The position numbers and the translations under genes are program-made. Positions 9,901 to 18,856 of a DNA stretch of 26,258 bases are shown piece after piece. The notes beneath the pieces are model-generated. The model saw nothing but the letters and a program-made list of their open reading frames with translations, did no database searches and was not told the origin of the DNA. Each line of letters starts with the position of its first letter. Position 1 is the stretch's first letter. Origin of the DNA: Bacteroidaceae bacterium (GTDB lineage: Bacteria; Bacteroidota; Bacteroidia; Bacteroidales; Bacteroidaceae); the NCBI GenBank assembly GCA_017628775.1, contig JAGBYN010000143.1, positions 1-26,258 on the forward strand, read 5' to 3'.

Positions 9901-9967
9901 GCAATCGCAATCTATGAAGGCGATAGTGGCGTTTCTTTTGCCCTATTATGACCCTCAAAACAATTAA
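6962..9967 (+). CDS. Secreted amidase-like protein with golvesin and fibronectin III domains (often annotated xanthan lyase)
   Basis: A 1001-residue exported protein with a signal peptide in about the first 20 residues (MRIFLLLLFLLSSV then CAS). A divided Amidase_3-like domain is visible: MIWPSHGRVY with H183, TVED with E206, then AVHTDAG with H484, and AIIEMLSHQN with E569. These match the two His and one Glu zinc ligands plus the catalytic Glu of N-acetylmuramoyl-L-alanine amidases. Between E206 and H484 sits a golvesin C-terminal-like beta domain (about 310-400: GAYAVYVSYATLP, TWVYLGTYEF, VVTADAVRFGGG). A fibronectin III domain follows at about 617-710, and a Rossmann-like C-terminal domain from about 711 with YLKRGGALFLTGSHIG. 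Related proteins are often called xanthan lyase, which the residues do not support. The likely substrate is peptidoglycan at the periplasmic or outer face; this is inference from the motifs. Confidence 0.78.
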   Translation: MRIFLLLLFLLSSVLPTCASNAHQRRKKVRKVLSAQQKAEKEVAKAFKPYFNALVLDNKPPRKPYDVDSIRIDKAANLIKVFPSENFCGTIFGIDAISTVESQLRDNLPSAYSGYDVALYAKYHQPLPELVPNYLRPTHHAIDSTRLWRHIKHEGAPWVKNLSRPFSITQGLEGKHLMIWPSHGRVYKSNKRQWEWQRPNLFCTVEDLLSQSIIVPYLFPMLEQAGAIVATCRERDAQAHSVVVDNDAPLNHGVYLEHTKNNEEWQSAGVASFAMPALPMVDGVNPFTLGTARAIRTTHNHEKVSSATWCPQIPASGAYAVYVSYATLPNSTEKAHYTIKHRGGETHVQVNQQMGGSTWVYLGTYEFRQGIDKEQGVVLSNESEDEGVVTADAVRFGGGFAQYLRGEGDFATTSNLPAYFEAARYYTQFSGLPTDLYNTEKGRNDYIDDLRCRVNFTNYLAGGSVFLPHQSGLGVPLELCLAVHTDAGIRRDHAIYGALSIATTHIKSMLDTLGTGISRMASADFAHILRQTLTDDLSSVLNTEWTRREVWNRNYCETREPLMPSAIIEMLSHQNFYDLKWAHNPAVKFLLARSLYKAILKYVAYQSNGTDVVVQPLPISNFSIQFNEDASCAHLSWTPTTDKLEPSACAKGYVVYTQKGMGAFDNGVYVEQPSCIIPLEPGVPYAFKITAVNEGGESFASEILTAYRAPQKHAPRVLMVNGFTKVSGPETIQVSDSLGFALTEDYSLPYMNSTAFCGEQLCFDTLMAGREGQGALGYSTHELEGQMIAGNTFNYTITHGQALKEAGVSYVSASRGAVEEGLVNLETYQMVDLIMGEQRYSADALTPSKTFTKPLIEQITYYLKRGGALFLTGSHIGKDMLENQERHFLSDILKVLFAGSVRTDSMGVLHGLNLQIPFYNAPSALHYPVLKPDVLTPACNEAFTAFAYEDYTSAGVAYPGHDYRVLTLAVPFDAISDPLTQSQSMKAIVAFLLPYYDPQNN

Positions 9968-10008
9968 CGCATATATTCTTTAACCAAGTTTATATTATTT
10001 ATTCTTTT

Positions 10009-11928
10009 ATGAATTATCAACTGACCGATTGGCTTCCAACCACCCAAAAAGAGTTAAAGTTGCGTGGTTGGGACTATCTGGACATCATTATATTTAGTGC
10101 CGACGCTTACGTGGATCATCCCTCGTTTGGCGCAGCTGTTATTGGCCGCTTGTTGGAGGCCGAAGGTCTGAGAATAGCCATTGTGCCACAACCTGATTGG
10201 CATGGCGATTTTCGTGATTTCAAGAAGCTTGGACGTCCACGTATGTGCTTTTGCGTTGCACCCGGATGCATGGATTCCATGGTTAATAAATATACCGCGG
10301 CGCGTAGATTGCGCTCAGAAGATGCCTATAGTCCAGATGGCAGACACGATCTTCGCCCTGAATACCCAACGATCGTTTATACAAAAATTCTGAAAGAACT
10401 CTATCCCGATACACCTGTGCTTATAGGCGGCATTGAAGCCTCATTACGCCGCCTCACTCACTATGATTATTGGCAGGAAACGTTGCGCCCAAGCATTCTT
10501 GTGGATAGCCAAGCCGACTTATTGGTTTATGGCATGGGAGAACTCCCCTTGCAAAGCCTTGCGCAGATGATGTACAAAGCGGTGTATGCCATGCCTCAAA
10601 GTCCGATGCCACTAACCACCGAGCGCTTTAATGAACTTTGGGCCGAAAACCCCACACCTCAAACGGCAAAATTGCTGAGTAAGCATCATATCCCAGGTGG
10701 TTTTGATCCAAACTCCGACATACAGCTTTATGCCCACGAGGAGGCCGTGAAACACCCACAAAAGCACGCACAGAATTTTAAACACATCGAAGAAGAAAGC
10801 AATAAGCTCCATGCCAAGCGATTGATTCAAGCAGTAGGGCAACAAGTGGTGGTGGTGAATCCACCATTTCCACCCATGACCACCGAACAAATTGACCGCT
10901 CCTTTGCCTTTCCCTACACACGCTTGCCACATCCCAAATACAAAGATAAACGCATACCGGCCTACGAGATGATAAAATTCTCCGTCAACATCCACCGCGG
11001 ATGCTTTGGCGGATGTGCCTTCTGCACCATCTCTGCCCATCAAGGTAAGTTCATTATGAGCCGAAGCAAAGAAAGCATTGTTCAGGAAATCAAGAAAATT
11101 CAGCAAATGCCTGATTTCAAAGGCGTACTAACAGATCTTGGCGGCCCATCGGCAAATATGTATGGCATGCGCGGAAATAACCCAGACTTATGCGCCAAAT
11201 GCGCGCGACCATCGTGCATTCATCCCAACGTGTGTAAAAACCTTAATACGGACCACGCGCCCATAACCGACATCTACAAAACCGTGCGCACCATGCCAGG
11301 CATAAAGCATGCGTTTATCGGTTCAGGCGTGCGCTACGACATGATTTTGCACCGCTCGTCAAACCCACGCATCAATCAAGCTGCTGATGAATATGCCAAG
11401 CAACTCATTCTGCACCACGTGAGCGGACGCCTTAAAGTGGCACCAGAACACACAGCACCACATGTGCTCAACGTTATGCGTAAACCCTCATTTGAACAGT
11501 TTAAGCAATTCAAACAAATCTTTGATAAAATCAACAAGGAGCACGGACTGAAACAGCAAATCATCCCTTATTTCATCAGTTCCCATCCCGGTTGCAGCAT
11601 TGAGGATATGGCTGAACTTGCGGTACAAACGAAAACCCTTGAATTCAAGCTAGAGCAAGTGCAGGACTTCACGCCTACGCCCATGACCGTAAGTACTACA
11701 ATTTGGGCAACAGGTTACCACCCATATACGCTTCAACCCCTCAAAACGGTGCGTCATGCTGCCGACAAACAACGCCAGCGCATGTTCTTCTTCTGGTACC
11801 AAAAAGAGCACCAGAGGCAAATCATTGAGGAACTGCGACGCATCAACAGAGCGGACTTGATTCCCAAACTCATCAATACCTTTAAACCAGAACCACACTT
11901 TAAGAAAACAAATCAACGCAGAAAATGA
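10009..11928 (+). CDS. YgiQ family radical SAM protein
   Basis: A 639-residue radical SAM protein of the YgiQ family, whose physiological reaction is not established. The radical SAM cluster motif is CFGGCAFC with C332, C336 and C339, preceded by NIHRG, which is typical of this family. The N-terminal ~300 residues form the YgiQ-specific domain (DWLPTTQKELKLRGWDYLDI near the start), and a second Cys group, CAKCARPSC then HPNVC at about 400-415, could hold another metal or cluster. The C-terminal DUF3362-like tail is rich in Lys, His and Arg. Full length for the family. It ends in an ATGA overlap with mntP, so the two are probably translated together. Confidence 0.92.
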   Translation: MNYQLTDWLPTTQKELKLRGWDYLDIIIFSADAYVDHPSFGAAVIGRLLEAEGLRIAIVPQPDWHGDFRDFKKLGRPRMCFCVAPGCMDSMVNKYTAARRLRSEDAYSPDGRHDLRPEYPTIVYTKILKELYPDTPVLIGGIEASLRRLTHYDYWQETLRPSILVDSQADLLVYGMGELPLQSLAQMMYKAVYAMPQSPMPLTTERFNELWAENPTPQTAKLLSKHHIPGGFDPNSDIQLYAHEEAVKHPQKHAQNFKHIEEESNKLHAKRLIQAVGQQVVVVNPPFPPMTTEQIDRSFAFPYTRLPHPKYKDKRIPAYEMIKFSVNIHRGCFGGCAFCTISAHQGKFIMSRSKESIVQEIKKIQQMPDFKGVLTDLGGPSANMYGMRGNNPDLCAKCARPSCIHPNVCKNLNTDHAPITDIYKTVRTMPGIKHAFIGSGVRYDMILHRSSNPRINQAADEYAKQLILHHVSGRLKVAPEHTAPHVLNVMRKPSFEQFKQFKQIFDKINKEHGLKQQIIPYFISSHPGCSIEDMAELAVQTKTLEFKLEQVQDFTPTPMTVSTTIWATGYHPYTLQPLKTVRHAADKQRQRMFFFWYQKEHQRQIIEELRRINRADLIPKLINTFKPEPHFKKTNQRRK

Positions 11929-12494
11929 ATTTCTACGAAACAACACTCGTGGCTCTTGCCCTTGCTGCCGATTGCTTTGCCGTAGCCTTTACAGCAGGGT
12001 TAACGCTAAAATACTTCAACCACACCCTTGCCCTTCGCATGGCTTTCTTCTTTGCCTTGTTTCAAGCAGCAATGCCCGCCGTGGGTTGGTTTGGTATGAA
12101 CACATTCGTGGCGTCATGGTTTCAGTATAGCCATATCGTGGCTTTTGTGCTCTTAGCCATTGTAGGGGGTAAAATGGTCAAATCAAGTTGTTGCCACACG
12201 AAAGCGTGTGATGATTGCAAGGCTCAAACCTACACCCTCGCGACAATCATATTCTTAGCCATAGCCACAAGCCTTGACGCCCTCTTTGTGGGCATCAGCT
12301 TCCCATGCATGGGGTACCACACCTTTGGCGCGATACTTCCAGTGATTGCCAATATTGGCATTGTTGCATTCACGCTAACCTTACTTGCTTTCATGTTAGG
12401 CCTACGCCTAGGTACGCGCTTAAAGTACATCAACCTTGAGCTAATCGGTGGGCTCATTCTTATTGGATTAGGTATAAAAATTTTATTCAATTGA
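11925..12494 (+). CDS. mntP: Manganese efflux pump MntP
   Basis: A 189-residue inner-membrane protein that exports Mn2+. Six hydrophobic segments are visible in two repeats of three. The family's intramembrane acidic residues are present: D16 in AADCFAVAF and D118 in ATSLDALFVG. The length equals that of E. coli MntP (188). A Cys/His-rich cytoplasmic loop (SSCCHTKACDDC, about 86-97) lies between the halves and could sense or bind a metal; such a loop is common in non-enterobacterial members. The ATG overlaps the stop of the radical SAM gene (ATGA). A yybP-ykoY-type Mn riboswitch would be expected upstream in some phyla, but I see none. Confidence 0.92.
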   Translation: MNFYETTLVALALAADCFAVAFTAGLTLKYFNHTLALRMAFFFALFQAAMPAVGWFGMNTFVASWFQYSHIVAFVLLAIVGGKMVKSSCCHTKACDDCKAQTYTLATIIFLAIATSLDALFVGISFPCMGYHTFGAILPVIANIGIVAFTLTLLAFMLGLRLGTRLKYINLELIGGLILIGLGIKILFN

Positions 12495-12550
12495 TCAGCG
12501 CCACAAGGACATACAAACGCAACGTGATGTAAACCTTCATCTATAAGACG

Positions 12551-12597
12551 AAAAAAACTGGCACGCCCGATGTTGATTTTGGACGTGCCAGTTTTGT
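12551..12597. terminator. Bidirectional terminator between mntP and the porin gene
   Basis: A perfect 12-bp stem pairs 12554-12565 (AAAACTGGCACG) with 12584-12595 (CGTGCCAGTTTT). Seven As lie at the left end and four Ts at the right, so each strand has a U run after the stem. The two flanking genes converge here, which fits a shared terminator. Confidence 0.9.
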
Positions 12598-12654
12598 GTA
12601 TTATTTCATGTGATGATCCGGAATAAGCGAACGACTATTCGGACACACTGTCAA

Positions 12655-13737
12655 TTAAAATCTTGCTGAGATTTGCAAGTCAATTGTGTTGTAGTGGTTA
12701 TCGCCAGGACTTGGCGTGCGGTCGATGGTGTAGATGTAGTTGAGCTGCATCATGAGGTTTTTGCCTAAGTTGTAGTTGGCAGATGCACACCAATCAGTTT
12801 TAAGACTCTTCCAAGTGCGTGTGTCGTGGCGATAGCAGTCCCATTTACCATAAATTTTGAGGTTTTTAGCTACGGGCGCTCCGACTGTGGCATACCAACC
12901 TTCGCTATGCTTGGGTGCTGCAGGATTGTTGATGGCTCCGCCATAGCTGTACATGTATTCAGCACGTACTGTCCAATCGCTTTCATACTTCACACCGAAT
13001 CCCATGCGCTTGCGGTCGATGTTGTCGTCGGTTTTTCCTGCTGCTTCATTTTGATATGTGCCGTTCCAAACGAAACCACCAATCTCGAGTTTCTTCATTG
13101 GGCGGAACCAAAGACCAGCGATATAGTCTTTTTCCTTATCCTTATCCTTATGGTTGATGCCTTGACCGTTGAAAACGCCTACTTGGTAATGGAGGAGGTA
13201 ATGGCCCTTTTCGCCGCCCACCTTAAGCAGATCACCTTGAATTTGCGCACCGAGGTCGCGTCCGCCACTGCTGTGCTCACCACAACGGTCGTTCATAAGG
13301 AATTTCAATGTGGCTTGTGAGTAAGAGCCATGGCCGATGGCTAAAGGCGATATGGGATTTTCAAAACCGAAGCTGCGTTTAAATTGACCTAACTTGATGC
13401 GAAGGGCATCGTACTTTTGCCATTCCACGAAAGCATCAAGAAGTCGAGCACCCTTATCAACGCCAGGCGCTCCGCACACTTCGCCTTGGAAACGGTAGAA
13501 GAAATCATCGAAGCAATAGCCAGAGCCGTAAAGACGGAAGTATCGCATATCAAACCCTCCATTGTCGGTGGTGTTATTGCGGTCAGTGATGCTGTATTTA
13601 CCAGTGATGAAACCGCCTACCGTGATGTTAGCCACTTCCTTTTTATTAACAACAACAGAGGCTTGTGGTTTTGATGTTTGTGCGCTTGCTGTTTGCATCA
13701 AACCTGCAAGTGCAGCTACAAGAAAGATTTTTTTCAT
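12655..13737 (-). CDS. Phosphate-selective porin O/P family outer-membrane protein
   Basis: A 360-residue outer-membrane beta-barrel protein that would form a channel for small, probably anionic solutes. MKKIFLVAALAGLMQTASAQ is a classic 20-residue signal peptide, so I place the start at the ATG at 13737; a longer frame reaches back to 13806, but those residues are not part of a signal. The mature part has alternating strands with aromatic girdles (RYFRLYGSGYCF, LDAFVEWQKYDALRIKLGQFKRSF) and ends in a terminal Phe (LQISARF), the outer-membrane insertion signal. The O/P-type call rests on the early strand FMTGKYSI-like FITGKYSI segment and the FGFENP motif. Selectivity for phosphate is not shown by the sequence. 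Confidence 0.85.
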   Translation of the reverse strand: MKKIFLVAALAGLMQTASAQTSKPQASVVVNKKEVANITVGGFITGKYSITDRNNTTDNGGFDMRYFRLYGSGYCFDDFFYRFQGEVCGAPGVDKGARLLDAFVEWQKYDALRIKLGQFKRSFGFENPISPLAIGHGSYSQATLKFLMNDRCGEHSSGGRDLGAQIQGDLLKVGGEKGHYLLHYQVGVFNGQGINHKDKDKEKDYIAGLWFRPMKKLEIGGFVWNGTYQNEAAGKTDDNIDRKRMGFGVKYESDWTVRAEYMYSYGGAINNPAAPKHSEGWYATVGAPVAKNLKIYGKWDCYRHDTRTWKSLKTDWCASANYNLGKNLMMQLNYIYTIDRTPSPGDNHYNTIDLQISARF

Positions 13738-13844
13738 AACAATATGATTATAATTATTGTGAGTTAACAATCGAGAGATAGGCGGGCTGTTGATGCCTTT
13801 TACCATCTCTATATTTGTTTTGCAGATTCACCTTTAATTTTATG

Positions 13845-13852
13845 CAAAATTA
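13845..13852 (-). promoter_or_regulatory. -7 box of the porin gene
   Basis: On the minus strand TAATTTTG matches TAnnTTTG and is about 108 nt upstream of the signal-peptide ATG, overlapping the intergenic gap after folC. The -33 element is weak (a CTTTAC-like match around 20 bp upstream). The long leader suggests that the porin can be transcribed on its own, separately from folC. Confidence 0.5.
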
Positions 13853-13869
13853 AGGATTTTTTGTAAAGT

Positions 13870-15102
13870 TTACTTACTGTTGCTTAAAAAATCAGCAACG
13901 ATGAATGTGCTTCCCCCAATAAAGATCACATCTGTTGGTTTTGCTTGGCTTAAAGCTTCGTTATAGGCTTCGGCTACGGAGTTGAATTTTCGGCATTGAT
14001 TCACCCAAGGAGCCACCATGTCAAATAATTTTTCAGCACTTAATGCGCGCTTTATTTGCGCTTGGGTGATGTAGTAGTGGGCTTGTTTGGGCAATAACTT
14101 AATGACCTCGCTGATGTCCTTGTCAGAAACCATACCGAAGACGATATGCACGTTTTTGCCTTCGTCGATGATGCTCTGAAGCTGGGCAGACAGGTATTGC
14201 CACCCTGCTACGTTATGGCCCGTGTCGCAAATCGTGAGTGGGTTTTGAGCCACGATTTCCCAACGGCCACGTAAGTGCGTTAAGTCAACGACGTGCGCCA
14301 TGCCTTGGGCAATGTGTTCATCGGTGATGTTGAAGTAAGGCTTGAGGCATTGTGCGGCTGTCCAAATCGTGCGTTTGTTTTTGGCTTGACACGCGCCCTG
14401 CAATTGAAAATCAAGGGGTGGGGCAGATGATTCTTCAGCCCAAACGAGCGTGGCGTTTTTAGCTTTGGCTTCATTGACGAAGACGGGCGTTATTTCTGCA
14501 TTTGTTTCGCCAATAATTGTTGGCGTGTCGGCTTTAATGATGCCCGCCTTTTCAGTAGCGATGCTTTGAAGCGTGTGGCCCAAGAATTGCGTGTGGTCAA
14601 AACTGATGTTTGTAATCACTGAAAGGACTGGCGTGATGATGTTCGTGCAATCCAAACGTCCGCCAAGTCCCACTTCAATAACAGCTACATCCACCTCTTG
14701 CTCAGCAAAGTATTTAAATGCCATGGCCGTCACGAGCTCAAAGAAAGAGGGATGCAGGGGTTCAAAAAATTGGCGATGCTCTTGAACAAAATCAACCACA
14801 TAGGCTTCGCTAATCATGTTGCCATTAATCCTGATGCGCTCACGAAAATCAACGAGGTGAGGTGAGGTGTAAAGGCCTACCTTATATCCTGCTGATTGAA
14901 GAATGGCAGCTATGGTGTGGCTTGTAGAACCCTTTCCGTTTGTACCACCGACGTGAATGGTTTTAAACGTTGTGTGCGGGTGATTGAAGTACTCGTCTAA
15001 CGTTTGTGTGGTGGTTAATCCCTCTTTATACGCACCTGCCCCAATGTTTTGAAACAAAGGGGCAGATGTGTAAAGATATTCTATCGTTTCTTGATACGTC
15101 AT
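13870..15102 (-). CDS. folC: Folylpolyglutamate synthase / dihydrofolate synthase
   Basis: Adds glutamate to dihydropteroate or to folates, using ATP, in the cytoplasm. The 410-residue protein has the Mur-ligase-type P-loop GGTNGKGST at 52-60, then the family segments LYTSPHLVDFRERIRINGNMIS and VAVIEVGLGGRLDCTN. The C-terminal domain has the ICDTGHN motif. Full length for FolC. MurC-F ligases are excluded by the folate-type TSPHL and RERIRI segments. It begins 49 nt after the dnaJ stop, on the same strand. A TTG-rich start context leaves no better candidate start than the ATG at 15102. Confidence 0.95.
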   Translation of the reverse strand: MTYQETIEYLYTSAPLFQNIGAGAYKEGLTTTQTLDEYFNHPHTTFKTIHVGGTNGKGSTSHTIAAILQSAGYKVGLYTSPHLVDFRERIRINGNMISEAYVVDFVQEHRQFFEPLHPSFFELVTAMAFKYFAEQEVDVAVIEVGLGGRLDCTNIITPVLSVITNISFDHTQFLGHTLQSIATEKAGIIKADTPTIIGETNAEITPVFVNEAKAKNATLVWAEESSAPPLDFQLQGACQAKNKRTIWTAAQCLKPYFNITDEHIAQGMAHVVDLTHLRGRWEIVAQNPLTICDTGHNVAGWQYLSAQLQSIIDEGKNVHIVFGMVSDKDISEVIKLLPKQAHYYITQAQIKRALSAEKLFDMVAPWVNQCRKFNSVAEAYNEALSQAKPTDVIFIGGSTFIVADFLSNSK

Positions 15103-15151
15103 TATTGATGTTTGTTATGATAATACACCTTTAATGGGTGCTAAGCACATT

Positions 15152-16315
15152 TTATTTGTAGAAATATCCTCTGAAGGATTCAAAGATTTTGCGTTTTACA
15201 TTGTCGGATGCTTTTAAATTCTTGTTGTCCTTGATGTTTTCAAACACATGCTTTTCTTCCTTGTTTAATGTTTCAGGGATATAAACACTTACGTTTATAA
15301 TGATGTCGCCCGTGCCATAACCATAACCTTGAACGGCTGGCAATCCCTTGCCGCGAAGGCGCAGGACGGTGCCTGGTTGAGTGCCTGGCTTAATAGTTAC
15401 ATTCGCTTTTCCGCCAATGGTTGGGATTTGCACAGTTGTTCCGAGTGCTGCTTCCGAAACGGTGAGCAAGAGGTTGTAAATAAGGTCGCTTTCATCGCGA
15501 ATGAAATCGGGGTGTTCTTGCTCTTCGATAAGCACCTGGATGTCGCCCGCAACGCCATTGCGCTTGCCCATGTTGCCCTTGCCGTTGGCATTGACCACCA
15601 TGCCTGCCTGAACGCCTGCGGGGATTTTTATTTCAACCACTTCTTCGCCGGCTACGATACCTTCGCCATGGCAATGCTTACATTTATTTTTGATGATAAC
15701 GCCCTCGCCGTGGCATTCAGGACAAACATCCTGCGTTTGTACCATGCCAAACATAGAGCGCTGAGTGCGCAACACATAACCCGAGCCCTGACATGTGCTA
15801 CAAGTGTCGGGGGTTGAATTGCCGTCGCATCCTGAACCACCACAATGGGTACACTTGACATCCTTGCGAACCTTGAATTTCTTGGTCACACCTTGAGCGA
15901 TTTCTTCCAAATTAAGTTTCACTTTCATTCTCAGGTCGCCACCTCGGTGCATTTTGGGTCCGCGCTGACGTGAGCCACCGCCAAAGCCACCAAAGCCGCT
16001 AAAGCCGCCGCCAAAGATATCGCCAAAATGCTGGAAGATGTCGTTGAGGTCCATGCCTTGACCGCCAAAGCCACCAAAGCCACCAGCACCACCATTAACT
16101 CCCGCTTCGCCAAATTGGTCGTAGCGTTGACGCTTGTCGGGGTCGCGCAACACGTCGTAAGCTTCGGCTGCTTTTTTAAACATTTCCTCGGCTTCCTTAT
16201 CGCCAGGGTTGCGGTCGGGGTGATACTTAATCGCAACCTTTTTATATGCTTTTTTTATTTCCTCGGCGCTTGCGTTACGCTCCACGCCAAGAATTTTATA
16301 ATAATCCTTTTCCAT
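15152..16315 (-). CDS. dnaJ: Chaperone protein DnaJ
   Basis: The Hsp40 co-chaperone that delivers substrates to DnaK and stimulates its ATPase. The J domain is at 1-70 with HPD at 32-34. A Gly/Phe linker follows (FGGFGG repeats, about 73-120). The zinc domain has four CxxCxGxG units: C155/C158, C172/C175, C198/C201 and C212/C215. The two C-terminal substrate-binding domains follow. At 387 residues this is a full type I DnaJ. It starts 20 nt after grpE, so the two are in one operon. dnaK is not in the window. The last residues (FRGYFYK) are a Bacteroidetes-like ending. Confidence 0.98.
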   Translation of the reverse strand: MEKDYYKILGVERNASAEEIKKAYKKVAIKYHPDRNPGDKEAEEMFKKAAEAYDVLRDPDKRQRYDQFGEAGVNGGAGGFGGFGGQGMDLNDIFQHFGDIFGGGFSGFGGFGGGSRQRGPKMHRGGDLRMKVKLNLEEIAQGVTKKFKVRKDVKCTHCGGSGCDGNSTPDTCSTCQGSGYVLRTQRSMFGMVQTQDVCPECHGEGVIIKNKCKHCHGEGIVAGEEVVEIKIPAGVQAGMVVNANGKGNMGKRNGVAGDIQVLIEEQEHPDFIRDESDLIYNLLLTVSEAALGTTVQIPTIGGKANVTIKPGTQPGTVLRLRGKGLPAVQGYGYGTGDIIINVSVYIPETLNKEEKHVFENIKDNKNLKASDNVKRKIFESFRGYFYK

Positions 16316-16335
16316 AATATTGATTCAACTGATCA

Positions 16336-16923
16336 TTATTGCCCTACAGCCACTTTTGCGTAGCGAATCACCTTGTCGTTCAATTTATAGCCCGCTTGTG
16401 TGCAATCAATCACCTTGCCTTTAAGTTCGTCGGTTGGCGCGGGGATGAAGGCAATTGCTTCGTGAAGGTCGGTGGTGAATTCAGCTTCTTTCGTATCAAT
16501 CTTAGAGAGTCCTTGGTCGGCAAGCGTCTTGTTAAGCTTGTTGATGATGAGCTCAACGCCTTCGCGCAAGGTGCTTACTTCGGTAGCCGTGTTGATGTGT
16601 TGCATGGCACGTTCAAGGTCGTCGAGCACGGGCAAGAGTGCGATGATTGTTTTTTCGCCACCGTTCAGGATCAATTCGGCTTTTTCCTTGATTGTGCGTT
16701 TGCGGTAGTTTTCAAATTCTGCCGCTTTGTAGAGCAGGGCATTGTTGAGTTCGGCAATCTTTTCTTCAGCTGCTTCCAACTTTTGTTCAACGGTCAATTC
16801 GGCTTCAGCAGTTTCGGCGGTTTGTTCTTCGTTAACGGTTTGTTCTTCGTTGTTAACGGTTGCGTTGTTTGTGTCTGTATTTAAATCGTCCTTTTGCTGG
16901 ATAGTTTCGTTTTCGTTCGTCAT
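16336..16923 (-). CDS. grpE: Nucleotide exchange factor GrpE
   Basis: The nucleotide exchange factor that releases ADP from DnaK. The 195 residues begin with a long acidic, Gln/Asn-rich, disordered region (about 1-45, with a repeated NEEQT), then a coiled coil (LEAAEEKIAELNNALLYKAAEFENYRKRT) and the helical exchange domain ending in a beta wing (GYKLNDKVIRYAKVAVG). All family elements are present. It lies 60 nt after the ABC-F gene and 20 nt before dnaJ, on the same strand. Three 11-bp direct repeats sit just upstream of its start and may be regulatory. I see no CIRCE element and no TAnnTTTG box directly upstream. Confidence 0.97.
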   Translation of the reverse strand: MTNENETIQQKDDLNTDTNNATVNNEEQTVNEEQTAETAEAELTVEQKLEAAEEKIAELNNALLYKAAEFENYRKRTIKEKAELILNGGEKTIIALLPVLDDLERAMQHINTATEVSTLREGVELIINKLNKTLADQGLSKIDTKEAEFTTDLHEAIAFIPAPTDELKGKVIDCTQAGYKLNDKVIRYAKVAVGQ

Positions 16924-16950
16924 GATGAATTTATAATTGAGAGTTTAGAA

Positions 16951-16983
16951 TTGTGTAATCATTGTGTAAGCATTGCGTAATGC
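16951..16983. repeat. Three tandem 11-bp repeats upstream of grpE
   Basis: The plus strand reads TTGTGTAATCA, TTGTGTAAGCA and TTGCGTAATGC back to back at 16951-16961, 16962-16972 and 16973-16983. On the coding strand of grpE each carries TTACRCAA, spaced exactly 11 bp. The block ends next to the stop codon of the ABC-F gene and 27 bp before the grpE start. An 8-bp inverted repeat (16967-16974 with 16979-16986) overlaps it. An operator is a possible reading. Confidence 0.6.
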
Positions 16984-18615
<1,632 letters not shown>

Positions 18616-18676
18616 TCATTCCCCTTACTTAATGCAGAGAATTTTTGTTATTATATGCTATTTTTTTATGAGCTTG

Positions 18677-18684
18677 CAAAATTA
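18677..18684 (-). promoter_or_regulatory. -7 box of the minus-strand ABC-F gene
   Basis: On the minus strand TAATTTTG matches the TAnnTTTG consensus and lies about 80 nt before the ATG. No clear TTTG -33 element is seen about 20 bp upstream. It probably drives the ABC-F gene and may also reach grpE, dnaJ and folC, since no strong terminator separates them. Confidence 0.45.
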
Positions 18685-18811
18685 CAAAAAAAGTATGTAA
18701 TAAGGAAATTTAACCTACCTTAGGTATTAGCAAAAAATATGCCAAAACGCATATATTTAAATTAATATGAACAAAATGTCAGATAAAATGCTTTTCAAGG
18801 ATAAAAAGTTA

Positions 18812-18819
18812 TATTTTTG
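18812..18819 (+). promoter_or_regulatory. -7 box of the plus-strand ABC-F gene
   Basis: TATTTTTG fits TAnnTTTG and lies 37 nt before the ATG of the Uup-type gene. A TTTT at 18792-18795 is a weak -33 candidate, with 16 bp between them. The two ABC-F genes thus have back-to-back promoters in a 259-bp gap. Confidence 0.5.
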
Positions 18820-18856
18820 CCACGATTTTCAAATATTAGAACTTAACTAACGAATT

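Noticed and set aside
11925..12000. A manganese riboswitch for mntP
   Set aside because: mntP starts inside the previous gene's stop codon, leaving no leader, and no such structure is seen upstream of the cluster.
12826..13320. A 164-codon plus-strand open frame over the porin gene
   Set aside because: Antisense to a porin gene with signal peptide and terminal Phe; no supporting features.
13738..13806. A 23-residue N-terminal extension of the porin to 13806
   Set aside because: It would bury the signal peptide; the ATG at 13737 begins a standard signal sequence.
15136..15148. A GGGTGCTAA run between dnaJ and folC resembling half of a CIRCE element
   Set aside because: The other half at the required spacing is missing, and the site is downstream of dnaJ and not before a heat-shock gene; only a short palindrome GTGCT-A-AGCAC is present.
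16339..16884. A 181-codon plus-strand open frame over grpE
   Set aside because: A mirror of the grpE frame, rich in Phe, Val and Cys as expected from reversed Glu/Lys codons.
16951..16983. A short CRISPR-like array
   Set aside because: The units are only 11 bp and directly adjacent, with no spacers and no cas genes.
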